DNA of 64,000 nucleotides, taken from Eucalyptus grandis. Taxonomy: Eukaryota; Streptophyta; Magnoliopsida; Myrtales; Myrtaceae. The position numbers and the translations under genes are program-made. Of this stretch, positions 44,763 to 56,514 are shown piece by piece. The notes below the pieces were generated by a model that was not told the DNA's origin, did not search any database, and saw nothing but the letters and a program-made list of their open reading frames with translations. The DNA lies in assembly GCF_016545825.1 (NCBI RefSeq), contig NC_052614.1, positions 63,586,528-63,650,527 on the forward strand. Direction: 5' to 3'. Numbering within the stretch: the first letter of the stretch is position 1; every line of letters begins with the position of its first letter.

Positions 44763-45937
44763 GAGCGGGATCGATCCGTCTCATTTCTACTGTTCGATAT
44801 TAATTTTACCCTACAATTCTTTTAGTACCACAAAATACCATCGACTTTTACTTGAATTACAAATATGCTCTTCTTGACTCTTTGTCTAAAATTTCCCACT
44901 GACAACTGAGAGATGGAAAACTCTCAAGCATGTGCTGTTCAAGCATCCCAAATTGAGAGTCCCGATCATAAGCTCTCTGATTTCAAGAGATGGAATACTT
45001 TTGAGCACAAAATCAAAGATCCTTAAGTGAGATAGAAACAACTTTTTTAAGAGTAAGAAAAATTGAAGAAAGCTAACCTAATTGTTCTAATTTTTACTCA
45101 AAGTTCAGATCCAAGAAGACCTTACTTGGCTGATATGGAAATTCATATCCAAAAGATGTATTCTTGGATGTGAAATTTGGGGAAAACTTGAGCAATAACG
45201 TGAAATGCCACATTAAATCACTAATAGCAATTTTAGATGGAGGGTTCATGATGGCATATTTGGGACTCTAGCAAAAGTTAATGATTTTTTATGAGACAAA
45301 CAAAAATTTAGGGTAACATTGGAATTGGATCTAAACGTGGGGTTTTTTATGAGACAAAAAACGGTTTAAAATAAAATTGGAACTAAACTTAAGGTTGGGG
45401 TTTTTTATGAGACAAAAAAAGTTTAAGGTAGAATTGGAATTGGAGCTAAAGTTGTGAATTTTTTTAGGGTATTAGGCCTAGCTTTACCTATTTCTTAAAA
45501 TTATAATTGCTATTGCCAATGTTTTGGAATGAGTTCACGCAATATAAGTGCTAATTTTTCTTCCAATGACGGATTAAGGCTCAATTGATGACACGGTGAT
45601 GGCGGATTGATTCCTTGAAGTGTTTTGGCAAACATTTCACTACTACATTGCTTCCAAAACAATAGTAGCTTTTAGTGGTTTTTAGAAGGTTTCTTAGACA
45701 GAATATTTATTCCAAGATTGATTATTATTGTTATTACACTGCTAATATCAAAGACATTGTACACAATTGCAGTTGGATGAAGGACAAGTGGATGAATTCG
45801 ATTTCATATTATCTTTAAATACATGTCACCCATCCAAATGAATGGGTACCAAGTTGTTAATAACAATGGATTTGATTAAATCCTATCCAATTTCCCAAAC
45901 ATGAAGTTACAACAATTCAAGCACCATTCATCTATTG
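44763..45937. repeat. Non-coding, with a tandem repeat at 45285-45480
   Basis: About three units of roughly 60 bp each begin ttttttatgagacaaa and continue with ggaattgga and ctaaa words. The rest is AT-rich with no gene. Confidence 0.55.
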
Positions 45938-46423
45938 GGAAATTACCAAAAACTCATAAATCTACTCTACTTGTCTCAATTCAATCTTAAACTTTTTAAT
46001 TTTCTCAATTGAGTCCTAAACTTTATGACGATTTTTTAATATAATTTTTTAAACCGATTTTGATTGAAAATTGATGATTTGGATGTTGGCCGTGCCATGG
46101 CCGATCGACGTTGAAGTTGAAAATTATTGCATTTTATTAAAACTTTTTGAAATTTTCACAAATTTTTTTCTTTTGAATTTTTTCTTCTTTTCTTTATATA
46201 TATACTAAGTCTAGCGAGCATCACCAAGAAAAAAAAATTAATACGAGTCATGCCACTATTAGCCAGCCAGCATCCATGTCATCAATTAAAAAAAAAAAAA
46301 ATTAGCCGGAAAGACTGTATTGACAAATTGTCAAAATGTTTAAGATCAATTGGTAAAACTAAAAGATGGAGGACTGAATTGATATAAGGGCAATAAGTTT
46401 AGAACTTTTTGATTATTTTCCCT
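45938..46423. mobile_element. MITE-like element related to the transposon at 10755
   Basis: The left end gggaaattaccaaaaactc and right end gaactttttgattattttccc are roughly inverted. Inside are the family words ttgagtcctaaact, gccggaaagactg and ggaggactgaattgat in the order expected for a diverged, AT-rich relative of 10755-11732. No clear target duplication was found. Confidence 0.5.
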
Positions 46424-48427
46424 CGATATGTCAAAATGGGTGCATGGCCCCCTTTTTTTACTCATATATATTGGACCGGGTATGGACCTAAATAAGTCCT
46501 TAAACTGTTTCGTTTATCGGAGTCAACCCCAAACGTAAAATTGGGTAATGATAAACCTTTGGGGGGAAATTAACCAGAAATTGAGAAAACCCCCCAGGCC
46601 TAATTCCCGTGAAGCCTTCCCTAGGGTTTGCCTGGGCGTGGTTCAGTTAGTTTGGGTCTAAATGGGTTTACAGAGTGATATATTTTAGACCCATTTAAAA
46701 AATTGAGTTGAATCAACTTAGGTTGGGTCATTTATCATGAGCAGAGACACGCCCCCATTAATCTCGACTGCATCTATCTTCACCCTCACTTAGGTTGGAT
46801 CTGAGCCCATCTCTCTCTTTGTCTTCACTTTTTTCCCTTGTATCGGTCTTCATCATCTTCTTCTGGCCTCGATTGCAGATCCTTGCTGCCTCTAGCTTCA
46901 ATCCTGCGCCTCTGTGACGTCGATTTGAGACCAGCCAAGGTGCTTGACCAAGGATTGAGCTCATAACATAGTCGCCCAAACCCCAAATAGGTTTGAGTGC
47001 TTCGGAAGCATCGGATTTAGGCTGATCGGGAACAGTCCAGCAGCGCACTATTGGCATGCAACGAACTATATTTTTCCAGCTGCCACTCCGTATTCTTTTA
47101 GTTTGCTTATTGATCGCAGGGTACAAGGTCGGTTCCCATATAGAAGTTGGAAGCAAACTGGCTTGAACTAGGGGTGAATAAGGGACATTGAATGTGTTTG
47201 ATAGTTTGTTGGAGATCCATTTGCGTACTTTTGGGCATTTTCATCATAGAATCAAAGCATCATTTTTCTTCAAATGAGATTAATTTGTATTGCTCGTGAT
47301 CTTTAAGTACATTGTTCATTTAACATCGATTGAACAATTAGAATGCAGCACAGGTGTTCAATATCCCCATAGGAAGAAGGAAACATGGGATGAGAGTGAT
47401 GATGAAATTATTTAGTGTGTTTTTGGCATCATGTCGTGGTCCTGAGGGATCCTTGAGGGATAAGTGATCAAATTTGCATTTTCAATTTTACTCTAGCCCA
47501 ATGAGATTTTTCTCTTCAGATGGGCCTCAATGTTCTCGAATGAATCTGAGCTGAGAATGAACTGTGCATTGTGGACTGAGTGTTCCAATCTGTGATCATG
47601 AATCGTGGTATACTTCTCACAGGCGTCGTCTTTCGAACACTTTAATCTCATGGAAGAGCTACCAGAAATCGCCGGATTTACAAATTCCGGCTGGTTATCA
47701 CATTAAATATGCAAATAATATCTAATGCTCATTTTGATGGAAATGTATTTTCAGACGTGGAGCGCCCCCCTCCCCCCCAAAAAAAGAAAAAAGAAAAGAA
47801 ACTACAGCTATATAGTCCACTCAAGAACAAAAATACACAGAAAAAAGAGGCGCTATTTCCACCTTTATATGACTAAATCCACCCAATTTTGATAAAAAGA
47901 CAAAATTGTGCTCAATCATTCAATTGAAATTTAAGCTAGGGCCTAAATTTATTAACTTTAATTTGTATTAATTTTTTATTTCTATGTAAAACCTAGTTAC
48001 CATATTTAAGAATTTTACATTTACAGTTTTTCTTCATTGTAGGTGTCACAGATACATTAAAGACACTATGTTTTTTCTCATTGTTGGATTTTCTTCGATA
48101 ACAATTAGTTTTGTGGAAAAAAGAAATTTCCAAAAAACCTAGTTCTTTTCTATGTTGTCGAGCAAATTGAAAGATACATTGTCAAGTAGAATCTAGAATT
48201 TTCTTTGTATATAGACAATGTTTTGACATAATCACTTATTTACAAATTTTCACTTTTCTTGTGCATATCACCATCAAACCCCTTCTTATTGGTTTTCTCC
48301 TATATACACATATATGAATTGGATGATCGGATGAAGAAATAAAACCCTCTTTGAAGATTTTCCAAAATAACATTCTCCAAAGAAAAATTTTAAAAGATGA
48401 AATTTAATTAAATAAAAAAATTGCATA

Positions 48428-48470
<43 letters not shown>

Positions 48471-50845
48471 TGCCGGTGAAATCTCATCATTGAATTGACA
48501 TAAATTAATATCATCCATGAAGTGCGTTCGAAAAAAATAATAAGATGCCTCATTGTGCAAATGTTTTTAATTTACTCCTAGATATTCCATAACACTTTAC
48601 ATCTGTGTAAAAGCATCTCACCAATAGGAAAGGAAAAAAAGTTCTTTAATATATTAAATAAAGAGACTTGATATATATTTTAGACTAATGAAACTAAAAA
48701 AAAAAAAAAAAAAATTCACCAAGAAAGTGAGCTTTTGAGATGAGAGAGAGAAAGAATAAATAAGTTTTGTTTTAAGAGTACTAATGAAGAAGAGACTTTC
48801 AAGTATCTTACTATATCAAATAATTTGTCCTTTTTCCTTACTGGTGGTTTTTACATAGAACATGTAGAACGTTATAGTAATATCTAAGAATACACTAAAA
48901 AATTCTTCAATACACTAAAAAGAATAAAACATGTGAAATGTATAATTAAGGCAACTCGATCGTTAATTAAAATAGAAAAGATATGAAAAAAAGGAACGAT
49001 TACTTTAAATTGCAATTAAATGATTGAGGGCAAATCAGTTAGTTTAGTGCAAATCAGGTAGATTTAGTCATATAGGGGTGGAAATCGTGCTGAAAAAAGA
49101 AGAAGAAGTTGCCAATCGGTTCATACTTAACCACAATGAATATTACCTATGGCACTTTGAAGTCGGCTAGGCTAGGGTAGTATGACCACAATCTGTTCGC
49201 ATGTATGCACATGTTCTTGCACTTTGTTGTTGTGGCTGACCAATGCTGAGTGAACTGGTTCACTAGAGTGAGGGCATTGCTTGTTACTTAGGCAAGACCC
49301 ACCACCCTTCACCTCATTGGCACCTTTACGCCTTTGTCTGAAAAAAAAAAAAAAAAAAAAAAAAAAGAAAAAGAAAAAACACTCTTCAACCCGACCGAGC
49401 ACCGAGCTCTTTCACCAACTTGACAAGCCAATCCATGGAACTACCCATTCTTCAAAGACAACAATTTGAGAAAGGAGTCTGGGCCGGGGTTGGGTATGGG
49501 TCGTACGCATGTGTCGGGTTGGGTATGGATTACTAAATTTGTATTATATGTAAATGGATCAATTTGGGTTGGACCATCTCTGATTCGACCCAAAACCTAC
49601 ACAATCCACCCATTTGACAAGCCTAGCCTTAGAACATAATGAACTTTGTTGTAAAAATTGTGAAGAATTCAATAAAAGAACCAAGTGAAACTCTATTCAA
49701 TCTATAAAATTCCAAATTAGGTTGACCACCAATTGGTCCTTTTTCAACTTAAACCCATCTACAAGGGAGTCATGAAGGGATGCAGCGATGAGAGAAAGTA
49801 CTTCTCTGCTAGATTAAGAAAAAAAGTGAAGGAATGCTGATTGCACAAGGCAAATGAAAATAGGGTAAATGATAAAAGTTCACAGAGGAAGAAGAGCTAC
49901 GCCACAAAGCATCGCCTTGAGCCTTGAAACATGCTTTAGTCATACATTTGCATCTGACTTATTGAGTTTTTCCTCTGTCACGGTTTACAATATACTTTCC
50001 AAGAATATTCAAACGTGATGCCCCTATGATATAAGACAAGCGCAAGTAGATAAAGTTGCCCTATCTGCAAACAGGCTGTCCTATACATTTGTCTTGAAGA
50101 AAGCTAATTGAAATTCCTCCCGCAAAACTATACAAAAGCAAAACTAGAGAGCAAGCTAGGAGGCCCGCGCTGTAATGTCTATATAATTTGGAATGAAAGT
50201 GCAATCCTCCAGGGATCAACAGTAAGATTATCTCACCATAAACATATATTTTGAGCAGTTGATTCCACAATTCGAGAATTGTAATCCACATCATAGGAAC
50301 AGCTTGAAAGCAGTAGATAATAAAAAGAGGATATTTAAAATTGCCGCAAAATGGGCCAGAGGATAGGAATTCGTAGAATTTGATCATCGTAAGCAGTCAT
50401 ATCAGCTCAAATCATCACTGTGGTTTTAACAAACATAGATGGAGAAGTCAAAATTGTAGAGATGACAAAATAGGACAGACATCCTTGTACATCATATCTC
50501 GGAGATCAGGGCTCCAAAAGAGATATACAATATGGTCGAAAATAGTCATAGGAACAAGCTGCACAAAACACATCCTAGGTATTGTTGGAACGCCATACTA
50601 CTCATCAAAATTATTGCCGCTGCGTGGAAACACTATATACTCATAAAAATCCTGAAGCCAAGTGACCTACTTTTCAGTAGATTGAGAAAAAGCCCTTAAA
50701 ATTGTTTAATCTTTAATCAATGCGGCTCTCTCCACCACTGCTTGCATTTCGGCGAATTGTAGTTTACTCCTTTCTTTCAACTTCCCCCTCCCTCTGAGTC
50801 TTCCAACAATTCCAATCCTTCCTTCCTAACCCTTCATCTTGGTAG
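46424..50845. other. Gene-poor AT-rich interval
   Basis: It holds an (AT)n microsatellite at 48430-48459, an A-run of 26 at 49341-49366 that could be the tail of an unrecognised retroposon, and gggttgggtatgg-type words at 49480-49640. Open frames at 46758-47156 and 50061-50387 (minus) match no family I know and have no supporting splice or start context. Confidence 0.45.
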
Positions 50846-51805
50846 TGCTAGTATGAACACCTAGAGGGGGAGTGAATAGGTGTGAAGACAAAATTTTCAA
50901 AAGAAACAGTAGTTATATTTTGCGTCTAAAACAGAGTCTGAACAACAATAGATTTTGAGCGAGTTCAGGCTTTATTAGTTAAATAGAATTATGAACAAAG
51001 TAAATGAGTTTAGGAAAGAGAATAAGAACACAGAAGTTTTAGTGGTTCGACTTAGATCAAGCCTACGTTCACTCTCCATGCTGACAGCCTACTGGCTGAA
51101 TTCCACTAAGAATCAAAAGAGATTTTACAGCCTTATGATCTCAACTTCACAGTGAAGAGTCTCAATTGTTCTTTCACGAAGTCACACTAAGTGTTTCTCT
51201 TTTTTGTATACAACTTTGAGCTCAGTATTTGGAGTAACAAGGAAATGGAAAGCTTTAGATTTTCAAATTTCTCTTTCACTCACTTTGTCGAACAACTGGA
51301 GAGTCCGCCTTAAATACTCCTTTATGCCTTCTTGACCGTTGGCACTTTCCAAAGGAATTCTTCCAATCTATCCGTTATATAGAATCAATCAATGAGATCT
51401 TGAGTCGTTTGAAGATTGTGATGAAAGCCCGTCAATCTTATTTGTCCATACAATCAGGATCTTGGTTTCCATAAGTTGATACTTTCCAAGTTTACTTGCA
51501 ATCCAAAAAGATTTGATTGATCTAAATTGATTTCAATAAAGATAATCAATCATATAGGTGATATATCCAACTAGAAAGCCATCCATAATCCATAAGAATC
51601 AAACTCCTAAAGAAATAAACAAAATATCGCATCTGGATAAGTCTTCATTCTTCAGTAGCGTTCAGTTAGGAATTTGTCAGTGTGGGCAGACTTTGACACA
51701 GAGTCTGGGATACTTCAGACTTTGACACTAAAGTTTGGAAGTCTTCAGACTAGACTCTGGATAAGTTTTGTCAACTTCAAAACATTAAATGAGCTTTCTC
51801 CAACA
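50846..51805 (-). mobile_element. 3' LTR of a Sirevirus-like Copia element, 960 bp
   Basis: In minus-strand reading it starts TGTTGGAGAAAGC at 51805, right after a purine tract (aaaaattgggagat), and ends ATACTAGCA at 50846. The plus-strand edge reads cctagagggggagtgaatagg, a signature shared with 43020-43906. The body lies to the right; no matching 5' LTR is in the window. Confidence 0.88.
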
Positions 51806-52787
51806 ATCTCCCAATTTTTGATGGTGACAAAACTTTCTTGCAGATTTAAGAACTTTTGACCTGCAAAACAACTCTTAAGTAGTACATGATATCTTAAAAA
51901 ATAAGTTGATTAGGATCTGGATAGCATCGATTCCGTAACTACAGAAAACAAGTTAATCTTGAAAATATAAGACAAGTTTCAAGACTTAAACAACTATCCA
52001 TCCAAAATCATTACCATAAAAGTAAGTTGCCTGCAAACGTCAAACAAAATAACATAATAAAAAGGTTCAAGTAAAAGTTCAACACATCAAAAGTTCAGTT
52101 CAAGTCAAATAAGTCAAATCTGCACATTCTCCCCATTTTTGTCAACAGCAAAAAGTTGAGAAATTCAAAAATAGATGAAAGAAAAATGAAATCAGGTTTG
52201 TTTTGGAATGCGAATGAGTTGGAAATCCCTTATCGACTGAATTGTCTCCTCCAGCTTTCGCAGATCTTTGTTTCCTTTAGCTTCTCAACATCTTTAACCT
52301 TGCGTCTCTTTAACTTGATGTTTTAAAGCTTGAACTTGAAGATTAAGAACCCGTACCTTCTCATGGAGAGAATATGAAGTAGATTTCAAAGCAGATTGGA
52401 GGTTTTGAATTTGACACTCCATTCCATATTGTTGTACTTTATCTCTAGAAGGAGCTCTAGCAGTCTTTGAAAGTCTGCAGTAGTTTCTATTTGTGCACTA
52501 GCTTCAGCCAAATTAATTCGAGGAGTGTTGATAATTGAGGGAACATCAGCTTGTGGAATACCTTGACTTGGACAAGATTCCTCAATGTCAGCTTTAGGAA
52601 AATGTGAAGCATAGACATCCTTTGGATCGGCAGGAGATCTCCTAATATCATCACTTATAAAAAGAGGAGAAGAAGAAGTACCTCTTTTCTCACGAACTCC
52701 TGATGTTTCTGTGGCTACAGGTGGAGAAAGGAATTCTTCTTCTTGTTCATTCTCAATTTCAGCACCAGAGTGATGTTCTTTTTCGGT
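51806..52787 (-). other. Spacer between the extra ORF and the 3' LTR of the Sirevirus-like element
   Basis: Minus-strand spacer with the degraded, charged C-terminal end of the extra ORF at about 52200-52780. I see no other gene. Confidence 0.5.
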
Positions 52788-54369
52788 TTAAGCTCCTACA
52801 GTTTCACTCTTTGTCTTTTCTGAATCCTGAGACAAGGATATTGCAAATGTTGGTTCATAAGAGTCATCCTGACTCTCCTCTTCTTCTCTTCCTGCTTCTT
52901 CGGCTTCTTTTCTTGCTTCTTCTTTTTCCTCTGTTCCTTCTCTATCTTCTCTTTCTTCTTTGTCCCGTTGTTGCTCAAAACTGACAAAATTCTGAAAATT
53001 TTTCAAGGCAAAGGCAGAGATAGTAAGATCATCCTCATCCTTTTCATCCTGCAGAATAAGAGATATTCTCTTCTTGACAGGTTCACGCATAATTTCCTTG
53101 CCTTTCCTCTTTGCAGCATAGTCTTGCTTGGTTTTGCTAGGGGATTTTTACTTCAAGCACTCGATGGCTTTGTTCAGTTCTTTCACCCTCATCTTGGACA
53201 CCATCTTCAATCCTATAACCATAGGAGCAATAGTTCTAGCACAAAGAGAGGCTGGAAACTCAATCTGAAAATATCTGAACAATATTGTGACCAACACTGA
53301 GTAAGGGAGCTGTCCCATATCCTTTACAACATTCCTGTACATATGCATCAGGATTGTATGAGGCAGAGAGAACTTCATTCCATTACTGATGGCAAACGTT
53401 AGTTTTGCTTCAGATCGAGAAACATCTGTCTTTGAAGTTGACTTTGGCCGGATGCAGTTGATCATGACTTTGTGCAACAAAATATTCGAGGCGCATAACT
53501 GAATAAGTGATGCCTCCTTTAGGGAGTTTGTCCTAAACAAGAAATCTTGTCGCATGTCCAACCGAGACAGTTACTGGTTGGAAACTACTCCTTTCCACCT
53601 CAATAATGTCAGCCAACGTGTCAACATCTACCACATAGCTTTTATCATGCATAGTGAATTGAAATCTATTCGGGTCCAGAAAAGACAAGTTCGAATAGAA
53701 ATATGCAGTCAACTCAGGATATGTGACATCAGTTTTGGAGGAAAAGTTCTCTAGTTGAAGGAGAGTCAGCTTCTCCCTCAAATTCACCTTTATCGAATCC
53801 GGAAAATCAAAATCGACCGATCGAGGGTTCATCACCTCTCTTTTTAGCAATTTGGAGTAAACCTTTATGTGATCCTTAGAACGAAAAAGACTTGTTCCAT
53901 CACTAGTCACTTCAGTAGCGATGCCCATTCTTGGCTGGAAGTTTGAAAACATCCTTTCGTCATCGTCTTTGCTTTTAGGTTGATTGAAAGAACTAAAACG
54001 AGGATCAACAAGAAAGTTATGAAACGCCTTATCTGCCGCTCCTTCTGGTGCTATTCCTAATCTTTCCATCGCTCGCAAGAACATAGTCTCGTTCTTATAT
54101 CCTCTTTCTCTTAGAAATTCATTGATAAAAGACATAGGAGTACCACCCTGCTTCAAATGAGAGTAAAGCTTATAAAGAACCTGGGGTTTCAAGGTTCTGA
54201 GAGGTTCTTCGTCTTCCTCGACTTCTTCTTCCAATGATTGGCGCGGAGGATTCTGTGTAGCATGCTGTGGAGACTCTTCTTCTTCGGTCAAATCAAAATG
54301 TGTTGGATCCTCAGGCATATTTCGTGGTCCCCTGCTTGAGATCCGAGACGACTTCTTTTGAAAAGACAT
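52788..54369 (-). pseudogene. Extra ORF of the Sirevirus-like element (putative plant transposon protein-like domain)
   Basis: The ORF lies on the minus strand downstream of RT/RNase H and upstream of the 3' LTR, where Sireviruses carry an additional, envelope-like ORF. The start is taken at 54369 (MSFQKKSSRISSRGPRN). An acidic N-terminal part (LTEEEESPQ, EEEVEEDEEP) is followed by a globular region with TYPELTAYFYSNLSFLDPNR and YVVDVDTLADIIEVERSSF. These resemble the FYANL and internal-hydrophobic signature of the domain named putative plant transposon protein. A frameshift near 53550 moves the reading to the frame with RQDFLFRTNSLKEASLIQLC. An in-frame stop at 53148-53150 follows, and a highly charged Glu-rich tail ends at 52788. 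Function is unknown. It is not expressed as one protein from this copy. Confidence 0.7.
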
Positions 54370-54796
54370 CTTCGTAGTCTTTGAGGATTTCTCGAACACG
54401 TTCGAGTGAAAAAGATGAAAAATTGTGAAGCAAACTTGAGAGTAGAAATGAGAGTGTAGAGTCTGTATTTTAGGGTTTTCGAAAAGATGTGAATGTAGAA
54501 AAAGACTCGATGGTATATAAAGAAAGTAAAACGGGGTTAGTCGAATCGTCATAAGGGAAAAAAATAAAACTACCTTTTTAAAAATAAAAACTGCCAAAAA
54601 TTTAAAATTCGAAAAAGATAATTTCTAAAAATAAAATAATCAAGCAACGATTCAAATATCAACATACCTATACAGAATTTTCATACTAAAATTAAATTAC
54701 CTGCATTTACAGAAGTAATTATTGGACATTTTGAGTTTGACCAACTTCAGACTTTAATCGGTAGGAGATAAAATATTCAATCTAGTGCGAATAGAC

Positions 54797-56514
54797 TCAA
54801 ATAGATTTTTCTCCAGAGGTTTTGTAAATATGTATGCCAACTGATTTTTTGAGCCAATGAACTGAATCATAAAATGGTGTCGAATCTCTTATGAAATGGT
54901 GTCGAATCTCTATATGCTTTGTCCTTGAATAAAGGATTTGATTCTTTGTGAGATTAATGGCATTGGTGTTGTTGCATCTTATCTCAGTGCATGATTCTTC
55001 AATTCCAAAGTCTCTTAGCTGTTGTCTTATCCAAAATTTGAGAACAACAGCTCCCAAGAGTCACATACTCTGCTTCTGCTATTGATAAAGCTACAATACT
55101 CTGTTTCCTTGAGAACTAAAACATTAGCATGCTGCCCAATAGTTGACAAGTACCAGAAGTGCTCTTTCTATAGACTTTACAACCTGCTAAATCTGCGTCT
55201 GAATATCTAAGAATAGTAAAGTCTCATTCTTTGGGATACCACAGACCTAGCTTTGGAGTAGTTGCAATATATTTGATGATGCGTTTTGCAGCACTTAAAT
55301 GAGATTCTTTGGGATCTTATTGGAATCTAGCACAAATGCAAACACTAAACAAAATGTCAGGTCTAGATGCAGTAAGGTAAAGAAGAGAACCTATAATACT
55401 TCTGTAAAGCTTTTGGTCTACTTTCTTTCCTCTTTTATCTTTGTCCAGCTTTGAAGAACTTGACATTGGTGTTTCTGTCTTCTTACAATTCTCCAATCTG
55501 AATTTCTTGATGAGATCTTTCACATACTTCTCTTGGTGAACAAATATATCTTTCTTTGATTGTTTAACTTGCAATCTCGAAAGAAAGTTAACTCACCCAT
55601 CATACTCATCTCGAATTCATCCTATATACATCTAGAGAATTTCTTGCATAGATTTTCATTAGGGGAACCAAAGATAATATTATCAACATAAATTTGAATT
55701 AGTAGAAAGTCTTTACCCTCTCTTTTTATGAACAAAGTAGTATCTACCTTTCCCTTAACAAAACCATTTTGGGTTAGGAATTTACTTAACCTTTCATACC
55801 AGGCTCGAGGTGCTTGCTTTAGTCCATACAAGGCATTTTTCAGTCTGTAGACTGAGTTTGGCTTTCTTGGATCTTCAAACCTTGGTGGTTGTTCCACATA
55901 GACTTCTTCTTGGATGAAACCATTGAGGAAGGCAATCTTTACATCCATATGGAATAACCTGAAATCTTTATAGCAAGCAAAAGAAAGTAATAATCTAATT
56001 GCTTATAACCACACTACTGGTGCATAGGTCTCGTCATAGTCTATCACTTCTTCTTGCGTATATCTTTTGGCCACGAGTCTTGCTTTGTTCCTGACCACTT
56101 TTCCTTTCTCATCCATCTTATTCCTGAAAACCCATTTTGTCCCAATAATAGACTTAACTTTAGGTTTAACAATTAGCTCTCAAATATCGTTGATGCTGAA
56201 TTATCTGAGCTCTTTTTGCATAACTTCGATCCGGCTTTCATCGACAAGGCTTCTTCTACACTTTTGGGTTCCATCTCGAAATAAGTGCTAGGGCACTAGA
56301 CTCTTCTCGCCTTTTGGATCTGGTGCGAATTCCTTCATCAATATTGCCAATGATGAATTCTTTGGGATGACTTGACTTATGCTTCAAGTTGCTGGTTGAT
56401 CAAGAGTCTACTGATCCTCTGCTTCGGTTGAGTCTTCTAGATCCGCTTGTTGTTGATTTTAAGTCTAAACCTCTTCGGGGGAAGTAGACTTTGTAAAGTC
56501 TGGAACGGGTTCAG
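54797..56514 (-). pseudogene. Copia reverse transcriptase and RNase H, Sirevirus-like element, inner part
   Basis: Read right to left: 56300-55950 gives degraded RT N-terminus; 55948-55622 gives MDVKIAFLNGFIQEEVYVEQ, ALYGLKQAPRAWYERL and the polymerase box with IQIYVDNIIFGS (YVDD is changed to YVDN); 55574-55317 gives KYVKDLIKKFRLENCKKTET and PMSSSSKLDKD; 55057-54797 gives the RNase H end with FWIRQQLRDFGI and CNNTNAINLTKNQ. Frames change several times and a 22-bp tandem duplication sits at about 54860-54910, so it is inactive. The pol continues at 59826-59956 beyond the solo LTR. Confidence 0.85.

Noticed and set aside
44594..44803. Open frame running across the N gap
   Set aside because: It contains 34 unknown residues and is an artefact of the gap.
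46758..47156. 132-codon minus-strand open frame
   Set aside because: No recognisable family, no splice context and mixed composition; more likely chance in decayed sequence.
49150..49375. Possible retroposon ending in the 26-A run
   Set aside because: No target duplication was found on either side and the body matches none of the SINEs in the window.
50061..50387. 108-codon hydrophobic minus-strand open frame
   Set aside because: It suggests membrane segments but matches nothing I know, and AT-rich DNA commonly gives such frames.
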